Shown: piece by piece, positions 1-6,082 of the stretch
Numbering within the stretch: the first letter of the stretch is position 1
Layout of the letters: each line of letters opens with the position of its first letter
Assembly (NCBI GenBank): GCA_003819975.1
Contig: RPPU01000167.1
Coordinates: forward strand, 1 to 8,349
Direction of reading: 5' to 3'
Source: Desulfobacteraceae bacterium
GTDB taxonomy: Bacteria; Desulfobacterota; DSM-4660; Desulfatiglandales; HGW-15
Length of the DNA: 8,349 bases
Position numbers and translations under genes: made by a program
Notes under the pieces: generated by a model
The model's database searches: none
What the model saw: only the letters and a program-made list of their open reading frames with translations
What the model was told of the DNA's origin: nothing

Positions 1-1364
1 AGAAAATCGATCTGCCTCTTCATGATCTCAGGACTCACCTTCCTGTCCGTGACCACTCTGAAGTAATGGAGCAGCTTTTTGAAATCAGAGTCCGCGCTCT
101 CCAGTCTTTCCGACGCGGCCCGATCCGGCGAACCCGCCCTCATCTCCCTTTCTGAAAGCCGGCTCAGACGGCAGAGGGTCCTCGTGTAGATCTTTTCGCG
201 ACCGTTCTCGAAATCATAGTAGATGACGGGGATCTTCTTTCCGGCCATCGCAGTAGAGACCTGCATGAAGAAGCACGATTTTCCCGCCTTGGGCTGGCCG
301 CCCATGATGTTGATGCCGCGAATCCCGTCCAGGGCCTCGTCCATCTTGGCCAACCCGGTGGAAAATCCAAGCAGTTCCCGGCCTTTGGCCCTTTCCAAAC
401 CGTTCATGAAATTTTGATGTTCACGATCCGGAGCGGGAAAAGGCGAAAAGGCCTTGGCGTTTTTCATCATCTGGGTGAAGATCGGCCGGAGTTCTTTGCC
501 TTTTTCCTTGGCCAGCATTGAGAGGTGAAAATCGCGTTTGACGTTCGGGGGCCATTTGAGAATACGCACTTTAAAACCGAGGCGGGTGGCCAGGGTGCGC
601 GCCGCCAATTGGGCTTCGGGCGAGTGGTTCAGTATCAAAAAGATATGATTGATGTAGGCAAAACGTTCGGGATCCAAGGCTTCCAGGGTATCGATATTCG
701 GAACCGCAATGCCGGGATAGCCCAGTTCTTTGAGGATGGCCAGGTTTTTTTCGCCGTCGGTGATAAACAGGGCGCCGTCTTCGCAGCGGTCCACCTCTTC
801 TACATTGTAAATTTGGAATTCCGCGGCTGCAAAGCGGTCGTCGCCGTGCCAGAAATAATCTTCTTCTCTTTCGGGCAGAATGCAGCGGGCCGCATAACAA
901 TTGCCGTCTTCCAGAAAATAGGGAAAGACCAGGTAGCGGCCGTTATAACCGATTTTCAATTCCTCCAGAACCGGTTTGGAGATGCCGAATTCATTAAAAA
1001 AATTAATTTGGGGTTCCGCCATAAGGACCCTGAATTTTTTTATGTCGGCATTGATGTTTTTGGGCGGAAAAACGATGTCGCGCACATAACCGGAACGGTC
1101 CGGATCGAACCCCGGCACGGCTTGAGGGTCCAGGCCGAGCAGACGGCCGAAATAAGGGGCAAATCCGCCCGGTTTGCAGCGGTTGGAGCACCGGAAATAT
1201 CCGTAAAAATAACTCTCCGGGTCCAGGTAAACGACCAACAGGCCGGGTTTCAGGTTTTCCGGGTTGGCGCAAAAGGGACAGGAGGCCTTGAGCATGGTCC
1301 CTTCAAGTTTGGCCCCTTGCAGATGGGCCAGATAAAATGGTTGGATTTTATCGCCAGGGTTCAT
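1..1364 (-). CDS. Primase-helicase-like protein (Twinkle/gp4-type architecture), C-terminus beyond window
   Basis: Partial gene: 454 codons read without a stop to the left edge. The start ATG at 1364 has AGGAG (1371-1375) 6 nt upstream. Domain order resembles phage T7 gp4/Twinkle primase-helicases. A zinc-ribbon-like set comes first (C29-P-F-C32 and C59-S-N-R-C63). A primase-like segment follows around 120-165 (LVFPYF, 145-150). A TOPRIM-like fold spans about 197-270. A RecA/DnaB-type ATPase begins near 330, with Walker A G356-QPKA-G361-K362-S363 and a DFEN stretch at 384-387 where DnaB-family helicases carry the catalytic Glu. By family knowledge it would unwind DNA. The usual TOPRIM acids look replaced: D203 in place of the Glu, and N246-H-S248 in place of DxD, so primer synthesis is doubtful. 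Lys, Glu and Arg codon choice shifts near residue 335. Alternatives are a phage or plasmid replication protein or a domesticated relative. The Walker B and later helicase motifs lie outside the window. Confidence 0.8.
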   Translation of the reverse strand, partial: MNPGDKIQPFYLAHLQGAKLEGTMLKASCPFCANPENLKPGLLVVYLDPESYFYGYFRCSNRCKPGGFAPYFGRLLGLDPQAVPGFDPDRSGYVRDIVFPPKNINADIKKFRVLMAEPQINFFNEFGISKPVLEELKIGYNGRYLVFPYFLEDGNCYAARCILPEREEDYFWHGDDRFAAAEFQIYNVEEVDRCEDGALFITDGEKNLAILKELGYPGIAVPNIDTLEALDPERFAYINHIFLILNHSPEAQLAARTLATRLGFKVRILKWPPNVKRDFHLSMLAKEKGKELRPIFTQMMKNAKAFSPFPAPDREHQNFMNGLERAKGRELLGFSTGLAKMDEALDGIRGINIMGGQPKAGKSCFFMQVSTAMAGKKIPVIYYDFENGREKIYTRTLCRLSRLSEREMRAGSPDRAASERLESADSDFKKLLHYFRVVTDRKVSPEIMKRQIDF

Positions 1365-1418
1365 AACGGGCTCCTGATCTTTAAGGTGCAATGCGATATC
1401 TTCTCAAGCTCTCTAAAA

Positions 1419-1448
1419 CCGTGAACCGTGAACTGCGGAACTTTGAAC
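1419..1448. repeat. GTGAACC-type heptamer repeat cluster, copy 1
   Basis: Two exact CCGTGAA units (1419-1425 and 1426-1432) are followed by two degenerate ones (1433-1440 and 1441-1447). The same unit family recurs at 5926-5958 (other strand) and 6047-6077. The piece ACTTTGAAC at the right end also occurs in the complement of the 5926-5958 cluster. All three clusters are intergenic. Confidence 0.75.
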
Positions 1449-1506
1449 ATTATTGATTTTATTTTATCATTATTCATGTAAAATTGCATAGTTAAAAGGT
1501 CCGGGA

Positions 1507-1534
1507 TTGACACTCCGGGGTCATAGGGTATATT
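1507..1534 (+). promoter_or_regulatory. Sigma-70-type promoter for dsbD
   Basis: A perfect -35 TTGACA (1507-1512) is followed by 16 bp and a -10 TATATT (1529-1534). Transcription would be expected to start about 7 nt downstream, near 1541, only a few bases before the dsbD ATG at 1544. That would give an almost leaderless message. No Shine-Dalgarno sequence precedes the ATG, which fits this reading. Confidence 0.65.
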
Positions 1535-1543
1535 CTTGATTTT

Positions 1544-3352
1544 ATGACGCTTATTCAGTCACATGCCAGACCTATTTCCACAATATTTTTTATTGCTCTA
1601 TTATGGCTGATTTTAGGATTTTGGGGGCCGGTTCCGGCTCAAGAAGAGATTATTAAGCTGGAGGTGTTGCATTCCCAGGACCATTATCAGGCCGGCAAAA
1701 CCTACCCGGTTTTGTTGCGAATCACGATTACACCCGGCTGGTTCATTCACGGCGACCAATTGAGCGATCCTTTTGCTTTTCCGACCCGGTTCCTTTTTAA
1801 GGAAAACCCGCCAATCAAAATCGGTCAAATTCAATTTCCCAAGGCGGAAGAAAGAAAATTCGATTATTCGCCCGAGCCCCTTGAGCTTTTCAGCGGCACG
1901 CTTTTGGTGCGGACGGAATTTTTCATCGACGCGGACGCCCGGCCCGGCCAAAAAACGATTCAGGGAAAGCTTGAATACCAGGGGTGCACCGCGAAAAGCT
2001 GCATCCCGGTCGAGGAGCTGCCGGTCAAGATTGCAGTTTCGGTGGTCGGGTCCGACCAGCCGGTGCAAGAAATCAATCAGGAATTGTTCGAGCAAGCAGG
2101 AAAACAAGTAGAAAATTTCAGTTTCGGGCGTTTCACCATTGGTTCGGGTGTGGGTTTGATCTTGACTCTTTTTTTTCTTTTTTTAGGCGGATTGGCTTTA
2201 AATCTGACCCCTTGCGTTTATCCCCTGATCCCGATTACGGTTTCCTATTTCGGCGGCAAGAGCCGGCATCTGCGGCGCCAGGTTTGGCTGCACTCAATCT
2301 GTTATTTACTCGGCCTGACTTTTACCAACTCCTTGCTTGGGGTGGCGGCCTCTTTATCGGGCAATCTGTTGGGCGCCACCTTGCAGAATCCCTTGACCCT
2401 TGTGTTCCTGTCTATTTTTATGGTCATTTTGGCTTTCAATTTTTTCGGTTTTTGGGAAATGCGTATTCCGGCCTGGTTGACCCGCGTAACAGCCAAAAAT
2501 TATAAGGGCTATTTCGGCACTTTTTTTATGGGATTGACGCTTGGGATCGTGGCTGCCCCATGTATCGGCCCGTTGATTCTAAGTCTGATTACCTATGTGG
2601 CCCAATTAGGCGATCCGGTCCGCGGATTTCTGTATTTTTTCATGCTGAGCCTCGGATTGGGTCTGCCTCTGGCTGTTCTGGCCCTGTTTTCCGGATTGAT
2701 CGAAAAATTACCGCTTTCAGGCGGTTGGATGCTCTGGGTGCGCAAATTTTTCGGTTGGGTTCTGATCGGTATGGCGGTCCATTTTATCAGCACGATCATT
2801 CCCTGGGATATTGAAGAAGCGTTTCTTTTGGCCGGGGTGGCTGTAGCGGCAGCTCTGCATTTGGGCTGGTTGGAGCCCAGCGGCAGGACATCCGTAAGCT
2901 TTCGACGTATCCAGAGGGCGGCCGGAGCGGTGATTTTATTGGCCGGGATGATTTATGCAGGTTTGGAATGGTTTTCGGAAAGACCGGAAGTAGCTTGGCT
3001 TGACTATAGTCGGCCGGAGATGATCCGGGCGATTCAGGAGCAGAAACCGGTGATCCTCGATTTTAGCGCCAAATGGTGCGGGCCTTGCCGCATTATGGAT
3101 AGAAGAATTTTTCAAGATCCGGAAGTCCGGCAACTGGAACGAACCGTTGTTTTTCTGCGCATGGATCTTACCTTTCAACGGGCGCAACAGAAGCAGGTTA
3201 TGGAGCAATACGGGTTCCGCGGCGTGCCGAGTATTCTTTTTTTCAACCGTGAGGGAAAAGAAGAAAGAGATCTCAGGATCGAAGAGCTCGTATCTCGGGC
3301 CGAGTTCATGCGCCGCATGAACGAATTGTTGAGGCGGGCGGGGTCGCAGTAA
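1544..3352 (+). CDS. dsbD: Thiol:disulfide interchange protein DsbD
   Basis: Inner-membrane protein of 602 aa that carries electrons from cytoplasmic thioredoxin to periplasmic partners. All three expected modules are present. A signal peptide (hydrophobic core about 11-27) has a likely cleavage after PVPA (residue 32). The periplasmic alpha domain has the pair C148/C153 in QGCTAKSC. The membrane core of roughly eight segments (about 201-473) has its redox pair C224 (TPCVYP) and C340 (APCIGP). The C-terminal thioredoxin domain has WCGPC (C512/C515) and the cis-proline region GVP (P562). The length is close to E. coli DsbD (about 565 aa), so the gene looks complete and functional. The ATG at 1544 is the only sensible start giving a signal peptide, yet it has no ribosome-binding site and lies just behind a strong promoter. 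No partner such as dsbC or a cytochrome-maturation gene is adjacent, so its electron acceptor cannot be named. Confidence 0.95.
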   Translation: MTLIQSHARPISTIFFIALLWLILGFWGPVPAQEEIIKLEVLHSQDHYQAGKTYPVLLRITITPGWFIHGDQLSDPFAFPTRFLFKENPPIKIGQIQFPKAEERKFDYSPEPLELFSGTLLVRTEFFIDADARPGQKTIQGKLEYQGCTAKSCIPVEELPVKIAVSVVGSDQPVQEINQELFEQAGKQVENFSFGRFTIGSGVGLILTLFFLFLGGLALNLTPCVYPLIPITVSYFGGKSRHLRRQVWLHSICYLLGLTFTNSLLGVAASLSGNLLGATLQNPLTLVFLSIFMVILAFNFFGFWEMRIPAWLTRVTAKNYKGYFGTFFMGLTLGIVAAPCIGPLILSLITYVAQLGDPVRGFLYFFMLSLGLGLPLAVLALFSGLIEKLPLSGGWMLWVRKFFGWVLIGMAVHFISTIIPWDIEEAFLLAGVAVAAALHLGWLEPSGRTSVSFRRIQRAAGAVILLAGMIYAGLEWFSERPEVAWLDYSRPEMIRAIQEQKPVILDFSAKWCGPCRIMDRRIFQDPEVRQLERTVVFLRMDLTFQRAQQKQVMEQYGFRGVPSILFFNREGKEERDLRIEELVSRAEFMRRMNELLRRAGSQ

Positions 3353-3409
3353 GGCGAATAGACTGTAGACGTTTAGGCGGTAGGAAGAACATATGAAAAG
3401 AGATCCCAA

Positions 3410-3462
3410 GTAGGGGCAGGGCACAATTTCTTCCTGAAATTGTTTTTGAAACCTGCCTCTAC
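3410..3462. repeat. Nested palindrome, GTAGGGGC family, long copy
   Basis: Outer arms GTAGGGGCAGG (3410-3420) and CCTGCCTCTAC (3452-3462) are complementary at 10 of 11 positions, the exception being a G.T pair. They enclose an independent AT-rich hairpin, ACAATTTC/GAAATTGT (3423-3443). A shorter relative lies at 7111-7138 and lacks the inner hairpin. The copy sits in the 203-bp gap between dsbD and the amidohydrolase gene. It resembles REP- or MITE-like dispersed palindromes; no coding capacity is seen. Confidence 0.65.
3423..3447 (+). terminator. Possible intrinsic terminator of dsbD
   Basis: An 8-bp stem, ACAATTTC (3423-3430) with GAAATTGT (3436-3443), has a 5-nt loop and runs into TTTTT (3443-3447), about 70 nt after the dsbD stop. 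The stem has only two G-C pairs, so it would be weak alone. The surrounding GC-rich outer arms could strengthen or compete with it. Confidence 0.35.
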
Positions 3463-3555
3463 AACGCAAATGCCTGATCGGCTGCAGAGATATAAATAAA
3501 AACCGGAATGTTTGAACCAAGCATTATGCGTTGAAAAATTAACAGGGAGTTCTTC

Positions 3556-4698
3556 ATGCAATGCGTTTTCGGTAAAAAAATTTTCACGGGCAAAGCGGTT
3601 GTTGAGAACGCTTACCTGAGTTTCGATCAACAACAAATTTCGGGTTTAGGCAAGGCTCCACAAGGGGAGCAGTTGGGCGAGTATCCCGTGATCACCCCGG
3701 CTTTCATCGACGCGCATAGTCATATCGGCATGGCGCGCGCCGGAGAACCGGGGGCGGAAGCGGAAGTGAACGAGCGTCTGGATTCGATCTTAAGCCTGTC
3801 CGATGCCCTGGACACCGTGCAGATGGATGACGCCGCTTTCGGGGAATCAGTGGAGATGGGCGTTCTGTATTCCTGCATTTTACCGGGCAGCGGCAACATC
3901 ATCGGCGGCCGTTCGGCGGTGATCCGCAATTATGCCAAAAACAGCACCGAGGCCCTGGTCGGCCGGGCCGGTTTGAAAGCCGCTTTGGGCTATAATCCCA
4001 TGTCCACCACGGAATGGAAAGGAACCCGGCCTTCCACCCGCATGGGTTCTTTGGCGGTTTTGCGCAAAAAGCTCAACGATGTGCGTCAAAAACGGGAAAA
4101 ACTCCAAAGAGCCAGGGGCCGTAAAAAAGATGAAGTTGTTTTTTCCGCCGAGGAGCAGATTTTGCGCGATGTCTTGCTGGGCAAGGAACGCTTGCGGGTA
4201 CATGTGCATAAGATCGACGATATTGCCGCTTTATTGCGGTTGGTGGATGAATTCGGGTTCAAGGCATCGGTGGAGCATGCCGGAGACGTTCATCAGATCG
4301 ATATTTTTAAGGAATTAAAGCGCCGCCGCATTCCGGTGGTCTATGGGCCCGTGGATGCCTTTGCCTATAAAGTGGAATTAAAGCATGAGAATTGGCGCAA
4401 TGTGCATCATTTGCTTAATTCCGGCGTGCGTTTCGGCTTGATGACCGATCATCCGGTCACGGCTTCCCGCTCATTGCTATTGCAAACCCGATGGTTCCTG
4501 CGGGCCGGTTTTACGGAACAACAAGCCATTGAACTCCTGACCCGTTGCAACGCGGAAATCCTGGGCCTGGACAAAAAACTCGGCACTCTGGAAAAGGGCA
4601 AATGGGCCTCTTTTGTCTGCTGGAACGGGAATCCCTTTGATCTGAGCCGTTTTCCCCAAGCGGTTTACGGGGAAGGGCAACGAATTTTTAATGAATAA
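3556..4698 (+). CDS. Metal-dependent amidohydrolase (imidazolonepropionase-related)
   Basis: Predicted cytoplasmic hydrolase of 380 aa from the amidohydrolase superfamily (TIM barrel plus flanking beta sandwich). Visible metal-site motifs are in the usual order: H54-x-H56 in DAHSHIG after strand 1, HVH (H216/H218) near strand 5, H241 in VEHAGD near strand 6, and D298 in MTDHP near strand 8. The C-terminal GTLEKGKWA (343-351) and the NGNPFD segment are typical of the family's sandwich domain. Closest in style to the COG1228 group (HutI and related). The substrate cannot be told from sequence; no histidine-degradation genes are nearby, so hutI itself is unlikely. A highly basic stretch at about 170-192 looks like a charged helical insertion. 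The start is well supported: AGGGAG (3544-3549) lies 6 nt before the ATG. It appears to be a stand-alone unit, 203 bp after dsbD and 224 bp before fabH. No signal peptide is seen. Confidence 0.85.
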   Translation: MQCVFGKKIFTGKAVVENAYLSFDQQQISGLGKAPQGEQLGEYPVITPAFIDAHSHIGMARAGEPGAEAEVNERLDSILSLSDALDTVQMDDAAFGESVEMGVLYSCILPGSGNIIGGRSAVIRNYAKNSTEALVGRAGLKAALGYNPMSTTEWKGTRPSTRMGSLAVLRKKLNDVRQKREKLQRARGRKKDEVVFSAEEQILRDVLLGKERLRVHVHKIDDIAALLRLVDEFGFKASVEHAGDVHQIDIFKELKRRRIPVVYGPVDAFAYKVELKHENWRNVHHLLNSGVRFGLMTDHPVTASRSLLLQTRWFLRAGFTEQQAIELLTRCNAEILGLDKKLGTLEKGKWASFVCWNGNPFDLSRFPQAVYGEGQRIFNE

Positions 4699-4768
4699 AA
4701 CGGGCGATCCATCTTTCCGCAAGCGGGAGAGATCGATTTAAACCGGCTTTGCCCGGTAAAATTTGGTC

Positions 4769-4797
4769 TGGACAGTCCCGAATAAATTTTTTATACT
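4769..4797 (+). promoter_or_regulatory. Sigma-70-type promoter for fabH
   Basis: The -35 TGGACA (4769-4774, 5 of 6 matches) is followed by a 17-bp spacer and the -10 TATACT (4792-4797, 5 of 6). The predicted start near 4804 leaves a leader of about 119 nt before fabH, which contains two GC-rich hairpins. Confidence 0.6.
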
Positions 4798-4803
4798 CCA
4801 CAC

Positions 4804-4922
4804 CCCATAAATAAACGTGTTAGGCGTCCCGCTCCATGCGGGGCGGCTAAAAAAATTATCCGTTGGTATTGTGAGTTCCCGCGGGTTGCGGGGCAAGCTT
4901 AATATTCGGAGAAAAGGATCCT
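4804..4922 (+). promoter_or_regulatory. Structured fabH 5' leader with twin hairpins
   Basis: Hairpin 1 is TTAG-G-CGTCCCGC (4820-4832), loop TCCAT, then GCGGGGCG-G-CTAA (4838-4850). It gives 8 bp including one G.T pair, a G x G mismatch, then 4 more bp. Hairpin 2 is TCCCGC (4877-4882), loop GGGTT, then GCGGGG (4888-4893), with a bulged extension. Both share the core TCCCGC-N5-GCGGGGC, exactly 50 nt apart. The ribosome site AAAAGGA (4912-4918) lies 4 nt before the ATG and about 20 nt after hairpin 2. It matches no riboswitch class I recognise. Alternatively, the hairpins may be two copies of a dispersed palindrome. Confidence 0.5.
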
Positions 4923-5921
4923 ATGGCCAGATGCATTCCTGCAAAAATAACCGGAGTAGCCGGTTATGTGCCGCCCCGGCTTTTGACCAACCAAGATATT
5001 GAAAAGATGGTGGATACCACGGACGAATGGATCCGCTCCCGGACCGGCATCCTGACCCGTCATATTGTGGACAAAGGCACAGCCACGTCGCATATGAGCG
5101 TTGAAGCGGTCAAAAAATTATTGGCTCAAACCCATACGCGTCCGGAAGAGATCGAGTTGATTGTCACCGCCACGGTCACGCCGGATATGATGTTTCCGGC
5201 CACAGCCTGCCTGATTCAGGACCGGATCGGCGCCAAAAATGCCTGGGGATTCGACCTGTCGGCCGGATGTTCCGGGTTTGTCTATGCCTTGACCGTAGGC
5301 ATGCAATTCGCGGGCGCCGGCACTCATAAAAAAGTTCTGGTGATCGGCAGCGATACCATGTCTTCGATTATCAATTATGAAGACCGGGCCACCTGCGTCA
5401 TTTTCGGAGACGGCGCCGGGGCCGTGTTGCTGGAACCGGCGCAAAATGAGTCGGAGGGCGTGCTTGATTTTCATAATGATGTGGACGGTTCGGGCGGAGC
5501 TTTGCTGAACATGCCGGCCGGCGGATCGCTCCATCCGGCTTCGCATGAAACCGTGGACAAAAAAATGCATTATGTTTTTCAGGACGGGCAACCGGTTTTC
5601 AAATACGCGGTACGGCGCATGGCCGAAGTCGCGGCTATGCTGCTGGAACGCAATGGGTTTACGGGCCGGGACCTCGGGTTGGTGATCCCACATCAAGCCA
5701 ACCTGCGCATTATCCGGGCAGTGCAGGAGCGCTTGGGCGTGGACGATTCCAAAATGTTGATCAATATCCAGCAATACGGCAACACCACGGCCGCCACGAT
5801 TCCGCTGGGCATGATGGATGCCTTGGCTCAGGGCCGATTGAAAAAAGGGGACTTGGTTCTGATCGTTTCGGTCGGAGCCGGGTTCACGACCGGCGGAATG
5901 CTGATGCGTTGGGCATACTAA
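4923..5921 (+). CDS. fabH: 3-oxoacyl-ACP synthase III (FabH)
   Basis: Cytosolic enzyme of 332 aa that starts type II fatty-acid synthesis by condensing a short acyl-CoA (usually acetyl-CoA) with malonyl-ACP. The complete catalytic triad is visible: C116 in [10 protein letters not shown]257 in IPHQAN and N287 in QYGNTTA. These correspond to C112, H244 and N274 of E. coli FabH, and the length is typical (about 317-335 aa). The FGDGAGA segment (161-167) is also characteristic. The ATG at 4923 has AAAAGGA 4 nt upstream. The usual partners (plsX, fabD, fabG, acpP) are absent on both sides, so it is a separately transcribed fabH behind its own promoter and structured leader. An isolated fabH can serve specialised acyl chains, but the intact triad and close similarity to housekeeping FabH make the standard role most likely. 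Confidence 0.95.
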   Translation: MARCIPAKITGVAGYVPPRLLTNQDIEKMVDTTDEWIRSRTGILTRHIVDKGTATSHMSVEAVKKLLAQTHTRPEEIELIVTATVTPDMMFPATACLIQDRIGAKNAWGFDLSAGCSGFVYALTVGMQFAGAGTHKKVLVIGSDTMSSIINYEDRATCVIFGDGAGAVLLEPAQNESEGVLDFHNDVDGSGGALLNMPAGGSLHPASHETVDKKMHYVFQDGQPVFKYAVRRMAEVAAMLLERNGFTGRDLGLVIPHQANLRIIRAVQERLGVDDSKMLINIQQYGNTTAATIPLGMMDALAQGRLKKGDLVLIVSVGAGFTTGGMLMRWAY

Positions 5922-5925
5922 AAAA

Positions 5926-5958
5926 GGTTCAGGGTTCACGGTTCAACGGTTCAAAGTT
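5926..5958. repeat. Heptamer repeat cluster, copy 2
   Basis: Four GGTTCA units begin at 5926, 5933, 5940 and 5948, five bases after the fabH stop. They are the reverse complement of the type at 1419-1448 and 6047-6077. GTTCACGGTTCA (5934-5945) is an exact 12-bp inverted match to 6057-6068. Confidence 0.8.
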
Positions 5959-6046
5959 AGAAGATCGATTCCTTTCTTTTTTCTCATGTCGTTTATTAAA
6001 ATTTCGCTTGTTCCATCAATCAGGATTTTATCGTTTTAATTTTAAA

Positions 6047-6077
6047 CCGTGAACGGTGAACCGTGAACGATGAACCC
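6047..6077. repeat. Heptamer repeat cluster, copy 3
   Basis: Four units in exact 7-bp register (CCGTGAA, CGGTGAA, CCGTGAA, CGATGAA, starting at 6047, 6054, 6061 and 6068) end six bases before the mltG stop codon. The orientation matches copy 1 and is opposite to copy 2. Confidence 0.8.
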
Positions 6078-6082
6078 GGGAT

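Larger units (their letters stand above)
1365..1543. other. Divergent intergenic region, primase-helicase / dsbD
   Basis: This 179-bp gap separates two divergently transcribed genes. The half nearest the helicase gene holds heptamer-type repeats (1419-1448). The middle (about 1449-1500) is very AT-rich. The dsbD promoter occupies 1507-1534. I could not find a convincing -35/-10 pair for the minus-strand gene, although the AT-rich block is where one would be expected. Confidence 0.6.
5922..6082. other. Convergent intergenic region, fabH / mltG
   Basis: This 161-bp gap lies between the 3' ends of fabH and mltG. Inverted heptamer clusters sit at its two ends and an AT-rich middle (about 5960-6045) contains a T-rich run near 5971-5983. 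No classical hairpin-plus-T-run terminator was found. The end-to-end inverted repeats could pair in either transcript and might serve both genes. Confidence 0.5.

Noticed and set aside
525..1424. Long plus-strand open frame (299 codons) opposite the primase-helicase gene
   Set aside because: It lies antisense to a gene with clear domain motifs and a ribosome site. It has no ribosome site and no recognisable motif, and it is explained by the codon bias of the real gene.
4705..4735. Imperfect hairpin after the amidohydrolase stop as a terminator
   Set aside because: The stem relies on G.T pairs and mismatches and is not followed by a T-run (ATTTAAA only), so support is too weak to list.
4819..4825. 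GTTAGGC as a possible integron attC core
   Set aside because: No matching inverse core or long imperfect palindrome with a suitable partner lies nearby, and there is no integrase or cassette structure; a lone 7-mer is expected by chance.
4817..5002. Small open frame starting with GTG in the fabH leader
   Set aside because: It reads through both hairpins and overlaps fabH out of frame, with no ribosome site and no recognisable product.
5118..5939. Minus-strand open frame (273 codons) opposite fabH
   Set aside because: FabH on the other strand has a full catalytic triad. The antisense frame has low-complexity, His/Arg/Gln-rich content and no ribosome site.
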